Assembly (NCBI GenBank): GCA_937944275.1
Contig: CALDZH010000080.1
Location: forward strand, 1-44,922
DNA from: an uncultured Woeseiaceae bacterium
GTDB taxonomy: Bacteria; Pseudomonadota; Gammaproteobacteria; Steroidobacterales; Woeseiaceae
Direction: 5' to 3'
Length of the DNA stretch: 44,922 nt
The translations under genes and the position numbers were made by a program. This document shows, piece after piece, positions 1-8,503 of this stretch. The notes under the pieces were generated by a model that saw nothing but the letters and a program-made list of their open reading frames with translations, was not told the origin of the DNA and did not search any database. How positions within the stretch are numbered: position 1 is the stretch's first letter; each line of letters starts with the position of its first letter.

Positions 1-101
1 CGGCGGTGGATGAGAAGCACCACATGATCGTGTCGCACGAAGTGACCAACGACACGACGGATCGGAAACAGCTCGACAAGGTGGCGAAGCGGGCGAAGAA
101 G
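1..101 (+). pseudogene. IS1182-type (IS4-like DDE) transposase remnant, truncated by window edge and by the adjacent IS3-family element
   Basis: Reading frame AVDEKHHMIVSHEVTNDTTDRKQLDKVAKRAKK resembles the conserved V-D-x-KHHLIVAHEVTN block of IS1182 transposases; similarity stops near position 101 where the IS3 TIR begins. Confidence 0.6.
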
Positions 102-171
102 TGTCCGTCGTCAAACAAATGGAACAGACGTAGAGTTGTTCTAAAGGAGAGTTTCGTTCCTCATTGTCATG

Positions 172-1152
172 TTACGCAGCGCATCGTTGATAGTGCAAAC
201 GACGCTTCGCGATAGTTCTTTTCTTGATCCTCTCTCGTTTTGCCAATATTGATTGCCCGCGCCCGAAGTAGACGTCCGCTGGCGTCAGGTTGTTCAAACT
301 CTCATGGTATCGCTGGTGATTGTAGTGATCGACAAACGCCTCGATCTGCCTCTCAAGATCGCCGGGTAGAAAGTAGTTTTCCAGCAATATCCGGTTCTTC
401 AACGTCTGGTGCAAGCGTTCGATCTTGCCCTGTGTTTGCGGATGATACGGCGCACCACGAACGTGACTCATACCATTGTCCTCGAGCCAGTCAGCGAGGT
501 CCCTTGAGATATAACTGGACCCATTGTCGGAGAGTAATCTTGGTTTTTGAACGACGTTGGCCTGATCGCAACCTGACGCCTGCAAAGCAAGCTCCAGCGT
601 CTCGGTGACATCACGGCTGGTCATGCCAGTGCACAGCTTCCAGGCAATGACGTAACGCGAGAAGTCGTCCAGGATCGTCGACAGATACATCCAGCCCCAA
701 CCGATGATCTTCAGGTACGTGAAGTCGGTCTGCCACTGTTGGTTGATGGCCGTGGTTTTGTCCTGGAACTCATCGGCGGCCTTCATAACAATGAAGGCCG
801 GGCTGGTGATCAGGTCGTGAGCCTTGAGAAGCCGATAGACCGAGCTCTCTGAGACAAAGTAACCCTCAGTATCCGTGAACGTGATCGCCAGCTCGCGCGG
901 GCTGAGCTCTGGCCGGTCCAACGCCAGAGCGAGCAACCGCTGTCGGATATCGTCAGGGATACGGTTCCAGACCCGTCCCGGCAGCGGTGCATTGTCCTGC
1001 AACGACGCCTCGCCGCCAGTGCGGTATTGCGCGTACCAGCGATAAAACGTGGTGCGTGCAATACCTAGCTTGTCGAGCGTTTGCTTGGCCGGCAGGTGCG
1101 ATCGTTCCACCAGCCGGATGATCTCGAGCTTCTCAGCGGCCGGGTATCTCAT
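172..1152 (-). CDS. IS3-family transposase OrfB (rve integrase core)
   Basis: MRYPAAEKLEIIRLVERS...WQTDFTYLKIIGWGWMYLSTILDDFSRYVIAWKL...LLSDNGSSYISRDLADWLEDNG...YHPQTQGKIERLHQTLKNRI; DDE motif intact. Likely start ATG overlaps the orfA stop (ATGA). Confidence 0.9.
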   Translation of the reverse strand: MRYPAAEKLEIIRLVERSHLPAKQTLDKLGIARTTFYRWYAQYRTGGEASLQDNAPLPGRVWNRIPDDIRQRLLALALDRPELSPRELAITFTDTEGYFVSESSVYRLLKAHDLITSPAFIVMKAADEFQDKTTAINQQWQTDFTYLKIIGWGWMYLSTILDDFSRYVIAWKLCTGMTSRDVTETLELALQASGCDQANVVQKPRLLSDNGSSYISRDLADWLEDNGMSHVRGAPYHPQTQGKIERLHQTLKNRILLENYFLPGDLERQIEAFVDHYNHQRYHESLNNLTPADVYFGRGQSILAKRERIKKRTIAKRRLHYQRCAA

Positions 1153-1523
1153 TCGAGCTCGTCCCCATCCCCGAGCATGCTTTTTTTCAGCAACCGAAGC
1201 TCCAGGGTTTGCTCGGCAACCACCTCTTTGAGATCCCGGGCTTCGCGCCGTAGATCCGTGACTTCGCTGCTGTTCGCCTGACGCACAATATCGCCAGCCA
1301 GTCGTTTCTTGCCGGCTTCCATGAAGTCCTTGGACCATTTGTAATACAGACTCTGAGCAATGCCTTCTCGGCGGCACAGCTCGGCAATGCTGTCTTCACC
1401 TCGCAAGCCGTCCAGGACAATGCGTATCTTCTCCTCCGCACTGTATTGCTTACGCGTCTTGCGCTTGATGTCTCGAATCGTTTGTTCTGACGACGATACT
1501 CGTCCTGATGGTTTCTGTTTCAT
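1149..1523 (-). CDS. IS3-family transposase OrfA (HTH_Tnp_1)
   Basis: KQYSAEEKIRIVLDGLRGEDSIAELCRREGIAQSLYYKWSKDFMEAGKKRL...LRREARDLKEVVAEQTLELRLLKKSM is typical of IS3 OrfA. Confidence 0.9.
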   Translation of the reverse strand: MKQKPSGRVSSSEQTIRDIKRKTRKQYSAEEKIRIVLDGLRGEDSIAELCRREGIAQSLYYKWSKDFMEAGKKRLAGDIVRQANSSEVTDLRREARDLKEVVAEQTLELRLLKKSMLGDGDELE

Positions 1524-1743
1524 CTCTACTCCTCAGATTAGGATGAACAAAAACTCTCCCTTAAACCAGTGCTATATCAGTTCCATAGGTGCTGACGGGG
1601 AACACCGCTGGCAAAGTCACTGCAAAAGCTTGTACCAACTACCCGTTGCCGCCTGAGCGCGAATTCACCACAGAGACGGCAGTTGCCCTCAAGTCATTCG
1701 GCGTGGTGCAGGTCACTTCTCTCGGCTACCGCAGGTTCGTGAT

Positions 1744-1762
1744 ATGATTACATTGTAATCAT
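1744..1762. promoter_or_regulatory. Perfect palindrome ATGATTACA-T-TGTAATCAT, candidate TA-operon operator
   Basis: 9-bp arms with 1-nt centre, ~34 bp upstream of the antitoxin ATG (1797). Confidence 0.6.
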
Positions 1763-1796
1763 AATGAACCGTTACGAACCGAAAAGGCGAATCACG

Positions 1797-2036
1797 ATGG
1801 CGACAGAAGCATTCAGTGTCCGGACAGACGCCAAGACGGTCATAAAGCTCGACAAGTTGGCCGAGCAACAGGACAGGTCGCGCAATTACCTGGTCAACCA
1901 GGCGATCGACCAGTATCTGGAACTGCTCGCGTGGCAGGATGAGCGCATCAAAGAGGGCATTAAAGCCGCTGGTGCCGGGCGATTTGCCTCAGATGCTGAG
2001 ATGGACGCGATATTCGATAAGTACAAAGACGCCTGA
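1797..2036 (+). CDS. Ribbon-helix-helix (CopG/ParD-like) antitoxin
   Basis: MATEAFSVRTDAKTVIKLDKLAEQQDRSRNYLVNQAIDQYLEL is a RHH N-terminus; 2-bp gap to a RelE/ParE-like toxin ORF. Track ORF starts at 1764; ATG 1797 preferred. Confidence 0.85.
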   Translation: MATEAFSVRTDAKTVIKLDKLAEQQDRSRNYLVNQAIDQYLELLAWQDERIKEGIKAAGAGRFASDAEMDAIFDKYKDA

Positions 2037-2038
2037 TC

Positions 2039-2335
2039 GTGCGGATTCGGTGGACGAGACCGGCTGCGAACGCACTGTCGGCAGTTCAGGAGTACATCGC
2101 GAGAGAGAACCCACGCGCGGCGTTTGAGGTCGTGCAGCATATTCGCGTTGCTGTTGAGCAGCTAAGAGATCAGCCGCGAATGGGGCGGAAGGGACGCGTG
2201 CGGGGAACACACGAACTCGTCATTAATAGCAAGCCGTATATCGTGCCGTATCGCATCAAGAAGAGCGAAATCCAGGTTCTGAGCGTGTATCACACGTCCA
2301 GGAAATGGCCGGAGTCGTTTGAGGAGCAGGAGTAA
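2039..2335 (+). CDS. Type II toxin RelE/ParE family
   Basis: RIRWTRPAANALSAVQEYIARENPRAA...QPRMGRKGRVRGTHELVINSKPYIVPYRIKKSEIQVLSVYHTSRKWP; GTG start, directly after the RHH antitoxin. Confidence 0.88.
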   Translation: MRIRWTRPAANALSAVQEYIARENPRAAFEVVQHIRVAVEQLRDQPRMGRKGRVRGTHELVINSKPYIVPYRIKKSEIQVLSVYHTSRKWPESFEEQE

Positions 2336-2458
2336 ATCGATCGAGATCTGTGTGAGTGACGATGGCAACTGGGTACAATTCAGGCTACAAGCATTGTCGG
2401 ACACCCCCGGATTGAGGCGGGCGTGCCCGGACAGGAATAATAAGATAAACAAATACTT

Positions 2459-2938
2459 ATGAATACAGAGTCACCCATAAGAGTACTTTTCGTGTGCATG
2501 GGCAACATCTGTCGATCGCCGACAGCCGAAGGTGTGTTTCGATATCACGCTGAGCAGGCCGGTCTTGCAGATCGCCTGGAGATCGACTCGGCCGGCACGC
2601 ATGCTTATCACGTTGGTGAACCCGCGGATCATCGTGCCCGTGCAGCGGCAGAGCGGCGAGGCATGTCGCTCGATGGGATTCGCGCACGACGTGTTTCTGC
2701 ACAGGATTTTCAGCGCTTCGACTACATCATCGCGATGGACCAAGAAAACCTGGCGCGCCTGCGGGACGAAGCTCCCGAGGAACACAGTGCGCGACTGCAC
2801 CTGTTTCTCGAATTTGCAGCTGGCTCAGAAACGGACGTTCCCGATCCCTACTATGGTGGGGCAGCCGGGTTCGAACGTGTGCTTGACCTCGTGGAAGACG
2901 CGTCTCGAGGCCTGCTCGAGACGCTGTCCCGCGATTAA
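2459..2938 (+). CDS. Low molecular weight protein-tyrosine phosphatase
   Basis: VLFVCMGNICRSPTAEGVF (C-x5-R-S P-loop) and VPDPYYGG general-acid loop. Confidence 0.93.
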   Translation: MNTESPIRVLFVCMGNICRSPTAEGVFRYHAEQAGLADRLEIDSAGTHAYHVGEPADHRARAAAERRGMSLDGIRARRVSAQDFQRFDYIIAMDQENLARLRDEAPEEHSARLHLFLEFAAGSETDVPDPYYGGAAGFERVLDLVEDASRGLLETLSRD

Positions 2939-2941
2939 TCC

Positions 2942-5602
2942 CTAGCCCTGACCTGGATCGGCCGGTTTCGGCTCGGGTCCTGGTCCCGGAGCTGCGGCTT
3001 CAGGTTTCGGTTCCGGCTTCGACTCAGTCTTTGGTTCCGGCATCGGGTCCGGCTTAGGAGCGCCCGACTCAGCAGCTTTCGGTTTTGCTTCGGATGGTTT
3101 TTCGACTGGCTTTGGTGCTGCCGGTTTCTCAGCCGGCTTCGCTGCGACGGGCAAGGACTGCGGCTCCCACGGCAAGAGTTTCGGCTTGGGCTTTGATTCG
3201 GATTTCTTCTCAGGAGCCGGCTTACTCTCCGACTTGGTTTTCGGCTCACTGTCCGGCTTACTCTCCGACGTCCTGTCAGTAGCCGGTTTCCGGGTGCGCT
3301 TTCGCTTCGGCTTGTCTTCAGCTTTGGGCTGTTCCGCCTTGTCGGCAACCGGGGTCTCGTGCGAAGCCGTGTCCGCGTTTTTTGAGGAGTCCGCTTCACG
3401 CTCAGCATCGGTGCGCGCACGCGGCGGACCCGATTCGGCGTTGGGGGCGGATTGCTTCTTCGGTCGAGGCTTCCGAGCAGGCTTTGCCTCAGCCTTTGGC
3501 GTTCCTTCTTTCTGCGGCTCAGGCTTCGGTGTGTCCTTCGCAGGTGCATCCGTCGTCTGCTGTTGCGTGTCCGTCGCTTGCTCCGCTGTGTCGGCGGCAC
3601 CACGACGGCGACGGCGTCCACCACGGCTGCGGCGGCTTCGTGACGCGCGTTTCGGCTCGTTTTTTGAACCTTCGTCCTGGTCCTGTTGTGGCTGGCCTTC
3701 CTGCTGCTTCTGAGGCCCGTCCTTCTGCGCGGGTTTCCGGCGCGAACTGGTTTTCTTGCTGGTCTTTTTCGACTGCGCTTTTTTCGATGTCTTCTTCTGT
3801 GTTGTCTTTCTTTGCGATTCACCGCCGCGTTTTGACGGCTGCGAACGGCGGCTGCGCGTCTGTTGACCGCCTTTCGTTCGACGGGGCGATGTTTCTTCTT
3901 CTTCGCCACCGCCCGAAAAGAGGGACATAATCGACGCGATGAGGCCCTTGCTCTTCTTGCTGATTTCGGGTTTGGCTTCTTGGCGCTTCGGCGCCGGTTT
4001 GCTCGGCTTCAATGTGCCTACAACAGGCGTTTCGATTGACTTGCGCTCGAGGATTGCTTGTGGTGCTTCCGGTTCGGCGGAGATGTCTGCCAGCGAATAA
4101 CTTACACCCGTATTCTCGGGCAGCTCTGTCTGATCATCGCGTACGCGACGCACTTCATAGTGCGGCGTTTCGAGCAAGGGATTTGCGACCAGTACGACCT
4201 GCGTGTCGTTGCGGTCCTCGAGGCTCTGTACCCAGTCGCGCTTCTCGTTAAGCAGATAGGTCGATACTTCGACCGGTAGCTGCGCGATGACTTTCGCCGT
4301 ACGCTCTTTGCGTGCCTCTTCGCCAACGATTCGCAGGATTGCGAGTGCGAGTGACTCGACGCTTCGAATAGTGCCGAAGCCCGAACAGCGTGGGCAGGTT
4401 ATATGTGCAGACTCTCCGATTGACGGGCGCAGGCGCTGTCGTGACATCTCGAGCAGCCCGAAGCGACTGATTTTGCCGATCTGCACGCGGGCACGGTCCT
4501 GGCGGACGGCGTCGCGGAGCCGGTTTTCCACATCGCGTTGATGTTTCGATGGGCCCATGTCGATGAAGTCAATGACTATCAGGCCACCAAGGTCGCGAAT
4601 GCGCAGCTGGCGAGCGATCTCGTCGGCGGCTTCGAGGTTGGTGTTCAGAGCAGTGGCTTCGATGTCTCCGCCCTTGGTTGCGCGGGCAGAGTTGATGTCG
4701 ATCGATACGAGCGCTTCGGTGTGATCGATGACAATGCTGCCACCCGACGGCAGGTTTACGTTGTGAGCAAAAGCCGACTCGATCTGCGACTCGATCTGGA
4801 ATCGAGTGAACAGCGGGACGGGATCGACGTAATGTTTCAGCTTCTTGAGATTGTGCGGCATTGTCTGCTCGACATGCTCGTACGCGTCCTTGTAGGTCGC
4901 CTCGTCGTCGATCAGGATTTCGCCGATCTCATTGGTCAGGTAATCGCGCAGCGCACGGACGACCGAATCGCTCTCGCGGTAAATCAGAAACGGTGACGGG
5001 CGTTCGAGAACGACATTGAGAATCGCCGTCCAGACGGTCAACAGGTTCTCGAGGTCCCAGGCCAGTTCTTCTGCGCTTCGATCGATGCCGGCGGTACGCA
5101 GGATGACACTCATGCCATCCGGAACGATGATTTCGTTAAGGGATTTTCTTGCGGCGTCCCGGTCCTGGCCGGTAATTCGTCGCGAAACGCCGCCCGAGCG
5201 GGCCTTGTTGGGCTTGAGAACGATAAAGCGGCCGGCGAGGCTGACAAAGGTCGTCAGGGCCGCGCCCTTGTTGCCACGTTCTTCCTTGTCCACCTGGACA
5301 ACGATGTCCTGGCCTTCGCGGAGCACTTCCTTGATGTTGGGCTTGCCGCCGCCGTTGGCGTCCTTGACGAAGTACTCGCTGGAAATTTCTTTCAGCGGCA
5401 GGAAGCCGTGACGATCAGCACCGTAATCGACAAACGCGGCCTCGAGGCTGGGCTCGATGCGCGTTATTTTTCCTTTGTAGATATTGGCTTTTTTGCGTTC
5501 GCTAGCCGATGCTTCGATATTCAGGTCGTACAAGCGCTGGCCGTCGACCATCGCCATGCGCAACTCTTCTTGCTGAGTCGCGTTGATTAGCATTCTTTTC
5601 AT
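2942..5602 (-). CDS. rne: Ribonuclease E
   Basis: MKRMLINATQQEELRMAMVDGQRLYDLNIE start, S1 domain, TCPRCSGFGTIRS zinc link, long low-complexity P/K/E-rich C-terminal region; divergent from rluC. Confidence 0.96.
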   Translation of the reverse strand: MKRMLINATQQEELRMAMVDGQRLYDLNIEASASERKKANIYKGKITRIEPSLEAAFVDYGADRHGFLPLKEISSEYFVKDANGGGKPNIKEVLREGQDIVVQVDKEERGNKGAALTTFVSLAGRFIVLKPNKARSGGVSRRITGQDRDAARKSLNEIIVPDGMSVILRTAGIDRSAEELAWDLENLLTVWTAILNVVLERPSPFLIYRESDSVVRALRDYLTNEIGEILIDDEATYKDAYEHVEQTMPHNLKKLKHYVDPVPLFTRFQIESQIESAFAHNVNLPSGGSIVIDHTEALVSIDINSARATKGGDIEATALNTNLEAADEIARQLRIRDLGGLIVIDFIDMGPSKHQRDVENRLRDAVRQDRARVQIGKISRFGLLEMSRQRLRPSIGESAHITCPRCSGFGTIRSVESLALAILRIVGEEARKERTAKVIAQLPVEVSTYLLNEKRDWVQSLEDRNDTQVVLVANPLLETPHYEVRRVRDDQTELPENTGVSYSLADISAEPEAPQAILERKSIETPVVGTLKPSKPAPKRQEAKPEISKKSKGLIASIMSLFSGGGEEEETSPRRTKGGQQTRSRRSQPSKRGGESQRKTTQKKTSKKAQSKKTSKKTSSRRKPAQKDGPQKQQEGQPQQDQDEGSKNEPKRASRSRRSRGGRRRRRGAADTAEQATDTQQQTTDAPAKDTPKPEPQKEGTPKAEAKPARKPRPKKQSAPNAESGPPRARTDAEREADSSKNADTASHETPVADKAEQPKAEDKPKRKRTRKPATDRTSESKPDSEPKTKSESKPAPEKKSESKPKPKLLPWEPQSLPVAAKPAEKPAAPKPVEKPSEAKPKAAESGAPKPDPMPEPKTESKPEPKPEAAAPGPGPEPKPADPGQG

Positions 5603-5948
5603 GTTGTCCTACTTGTCTAGGTGAGGACAGCATTACGGGGCAGGGCGCCGAGCGGGCGCAGGGGACGTCACACACAGGAGTCCAACGCAGGATTGCGCCG
5701 TTTACGAATCTCGTTATCTCTGTGTGGGCCTGACCCAGATTGGTCAGTACCAGTAAAAAAATCAGCATGATTTCCCTGCAGCTTTGCCGCTGTGGCGCAG
5801 GCCGGATTCCGTGCTTGCTGCCATCTGAAACCAGGTCTCGCAGGCTCGCGGGACCATAAATTTAGTCGTAAGGAGTAGCTACGCAGGTATGCGTGAACGA
5901 CTCTGGGCGGTAATATAGCACACCTCCTCGTCGCATAAGCAACTGATC

Positions 5949-6935
5949 ATGCAAGAAAACTCCTCCAAAGACACCAATTCCAGGGTCACCGGAGTCCGCA
6001 AAGTACGCGTCAGTTCGGAAAGGGCCGGGCAAAGGATCGATAACTTCCTGCGCAACGAACTGCCTGGCGTACCAAAGGGGCGTGTCTACCGTCTGCTGAG
6101 GCGCGGCGAGGTTCGGGTCAATGGCGGACGAGTGCGGGCCGAGTACAAGTTGCAGGAAGGTGACGAGGTTCGTGTGCCGCCGGCACGGGTGAGTACAGGC
6201 ACACCGGCACCACCCGAAAGGCTGGCCGCCGAAATGCTCGACCGGGTCATTTACGAGGACAAGAGGCTTCTCGTCATCGACAAGCCGACCGGAGCGGCAG
6301 TGCATGGAGGCAGCGGCATCAGCCATGGGGTCATTGAGTTGCTGCGACATGCGCGGCCCGATCTCAATGACCTGGCGCTCGTGCACAGGATCGATCGCGA
6401 GACATCGGGCTGCCTTGTCATGGCGAAGCGCCGCAGTGCGCTGCGGGAACTTCACGAGCGGTTCCGCGAAGGAAAGGTGGAGAAGAACTACCTCGCGCTC
6501 GTCGTGGGAGACTGGCAGTACGGCGAGCAGCTGATCGATGTGCCGCTGCTCGTGCAAAATCGCAAGGGCGGTGAGCGCCACGTTATCGTCAGTGACAAGG
6601 GCAAAGAGGCGCGGACACGCGTCAGCCTGTCACGGACCTACGGCATCTACAGCCTGCTGCAATGTGCGCCCGCGACAGGGCGAACACACCAGATTCGTGT
6701 GCATCTGCATCATGCGGGCCACCCGATCGCCGGTGATGATCGCTACGGTGACGAGGAAGCAAATAAGGCGGCGAAGCAGTTGGGGCTGAAACGACTGTTC
6801 CTGCATGCACAGTCAATTGCGTTTGCAGATGACAGCGGTAATGAACTGCATTTCACTGCGCCGCTCGCCGACGACCTCGAGCGGTTTCTGACTGTCGGCG
6901 TCATCGAGGCTCAACGGCGCAAGAAATCACTGTAA
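5949..6935 (+). CDS. rluC: 23S rRNA pseudouridine synthase RluC
   Basis: S4 domain followed by RluA-type catalytic LVHRIDRETSGCLVMAK; position divergent from rne. Confidence 0.94.
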   Translation: MQENSSKDTNSRVTGVRKVRVSSERAGQRIDNFLRNELPGVPKGRVYRLLRRGEVRVNGGRVRAEYKLQEGDEVRVPPARVSTGTPAPPERLAAEMLDRVIYEDKRLLVIDKPTGAAVHGGSGISHGVIELLRHARPDLNDLALVHRIDRETSGCLVMAKRRSALRELHERFREGKVEKNYLALVVGDWQYGEQLIDVPLLVQNRKGGERHVIVSDKGKEARTRVSLSRTYGIYSLLQCAPATGRTHQIRVHLHHAGHPIAGDDRYGDEEANKAAKQLGLKRLFLHAQSIAFADDSGNELHFTAPLADDLERFLTVGVIEAQRRKKSL

Positions 6936-6959
6936 ATAAGTTGACTGACACCCCGTTTA

Positions 6960-7559
6960 TTAGGGGAGCAGGTACCCCAGCTGCAGGAGCCGATCCGCGA
7001 CCCAGATCATCGGCAGGCCAATCAGGCCGGTTGGATCGTCGGTCTCTACTGACTCGAACAACACGAATCCGGCACCTTCAAGTTTGAAGCTGCCGGCACA
7101 GTCATAGGGTTCGTCATGCTTCAGGTAGGCTTCGGCCAGGCGCCGATCGAACTCCCTGAAACGCACGATGGTTTTGTCAGTGTGTTCGTAACGGGCCCGC
7201 CCGACAGGGTCGAGGATGCAGACAGCGGTCAGAAACGTCATGGTCTTGCCTGACGACGCGAGTAGCTGTTCGATGGCCCGTGCATGTTCTCCCGGTTTGC
7301 CGAGTACCCGGTCCTCAAGGACTGCCAACTGGTCCGCGCCGATGATCAGTGATTTTCGCGCGTTGGCGGCAATCGCCTCGGCCTTTTTGCGCGCAAGGTG
7401 CTGCGCGAGCTCCGCGGGAGGCAGGCCGAGATCATTGCGCTCATCCACTTCCGGATCGACGACTTCGTAGTTGTCGAGGAAGCGATTCAGAAGTTCGCGG
7501 CGATACCGTGACGATGACGCCAGGAAGATCGTCGGTGCGGATGGATTTTGCATAAACAA
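6960..7559 (-). CDS. Maf/YceF-like nucleoside triphosphate pyrophosphatase
   Basis: IFLASSSRYRRELLNRF...LIIGADQLAVLEDRVLGKPG...DDPTGLIGLPM; conserved position beside yceD-rpmF. Confidence 0.92.
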   Translation of the reverse strand: MFMQNPSAPTIFLASSSRYRRELLNRFLDNYEVVDPEVDERNDLGLPPAELAQHLARKKAEAIAANARKSLIIGADQLAVLEDRVLGKPGEHARAIEQLLASSGKTMTFLTAVCILDPVGRARYEHTDKTIVRFREFDRRLAEAYLKHDEPYDCAGSFKLEGAGFVLFESVETDDPTGLIGLPMIWVADRLLQLGYLLP

Positions 7560-7672
7560 ATCAGAACCTTAAGAAAGTAACCAATAAGTTTAACCGGTTT
7601 CGGGTAAAGCACAGAAATTTATGCCCGGGAAGCTTTGACTTGTGGTCCCATGGTCCTTATCATGCGCGCGCC

Positions 7673-8242
7673 ATGGGTGATCCGCTGCGTGAATGCCGCT
7701 CCGCGGCCGAATGGGCGGCGGGAGCTCAAGTTATTGAAATCGCTAATAAAATGAGCGATTTTGAGCAGTTGTCGGCAATTGTCGGAGCGGACCTCGCTGC
7801 GCTCGAAGCTGATAAGATGCCCGCGGGATGGCGCGACTCGGACGTTGCGGGGACACTGGAGTTTGGCTTTGCCGATGCGCAGCAGCTGCTGCCGAGGGTC
7901 AAATGTCGTGTCACGGTGACCGTTGATGCGGTTTGCCAGCGATGCCTCGAGGCGTTTAAGTTGCCCCTTGAGGCGGAAGCTGACTTACTCTTGCTCAGGC
8001 TTGATCAGGAAGCCGATGGCTACGACGAGTATGAAGTCTGGGAGCTGGAAGAGAAACTACTCCGGCCGCAGGATATTGTTGAAGAAATGCTGATTATGGC
8101 AATGCCCTTTTCGGCGATGCACGTGGAATCAGTTGCGTGCAAGGCACTGTCTCCGAAACCGGAGAAGGGCGCCGAGAAGATGACCACACCATTTGCCGCA
8201 TTGCGCGATCAAATGGCAAAGGATAACGAAGGCTCGGCCTGA
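7673..8242 (+). CDS. yceD: YceD/DUF177 family protein (23S rRNA accumulation protein)
   Basis: VTVDAVCQRCLEAFKLPLEAEADLLLL...YDEYEVWELEEKLLRPQDIVEEMLIMAMP; immediately upstream of rpmF. Start inferred (ATG 7673). Confidence 0.88.
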   Translation: MGDPLRECRSAAEWAAGAQVIEIANKMSDFEQLSAIVGADLAALEADKMPAGWRDSDVAGTLEFGFADAQQLLPRVKCRVTVTVDAVCQRCLEAFKLPLEAEADLLLLRLDQEADGYDEYEVWELEEKLLRPQDIVEEMLIMAMPFSAMHVESVACKALSPKPEKGAEKMTTPFAALRDQMAKDNEGSA

Positions 8243-8266
8243 TCCGCCGGGTGATTGGAGAAGATT

Positions 8267-8461
8267 ATGGCAGTTCAAAAAAGTCGCAGGACCCCTGCAA
8301 CGCGCGGTGCTCGTCGTTCGCACGACAAGCTCAAGAACCCGGCGTTGTCGGTTGACCCTACGTCGGGCGAAACACACATGCGTCACCGTGTGACGCCGGA
8401 CGGTTTCTACCGTGGCGTCCAGGTTGTTGCGCAGCCTGAGTCAGTCGAAGACGACGAGTAA
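8267..8461 (+). CDS. rpmF: 50S ribosomal protein L32
   Basis: [53 protein letters not shown]. Confidence 0.96.
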   Translation: MAVQKSRRTPATRGARRSHDKLKNPALSVDPTSGETHMRHRVTPDGFYRGVQVVAQPESVEDDE

Positions 8462-8503
8462 CCTCATCCCTGATCGGCCGGGTTTCATCCGGCCAATCGA
8501 CTG

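Larger units (their letters stand above)
102..1604 (-). mobile_element. IS3-family insertion sequence, apparently complete
   Basis: Encodes orfA and orfB with a DDE core. Ends TGTCC(gt)CGTCAaaCaaATGGAAC... (from 102) and, reverse complement of the right end, TGTTCCcCGTCAgcacctATGGAAC... (to 1604), followed on both sides by (A/T)AAGGgAGAGTTT; imperfect inverted repeats with TG..CA termini. Confidence 0.8.

Noticed and set aside
2935-3909. 324-aa minus-strand ORF and several plus-strand ORFs overlapping rne
   Set aside because: Arg/Ser-rich shadow frames generated by the low-complexity rne C-terminal coding sequence; rne frame is clearly the real one.
5862-6581. 239-aa minus-strand ORF opposite rluC
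   Set aside because: Antisense shadow of a well-supported conserved gene; no recognisable domain.
6936-6985. CCCC-GTTTATTA-GGGG hairpin between convergent rluC and maf
   Set aside because: Stem only 4 bp and overlapping the maf stop; too weak to call a terminator.
8476-8494. GGCCGG-GTTTCAT-CCGGCC hairpin between rpmF and plsX
   Set aside because: Short GC stem without T-tract, could be attenuator or processing site but no supporting evidence.
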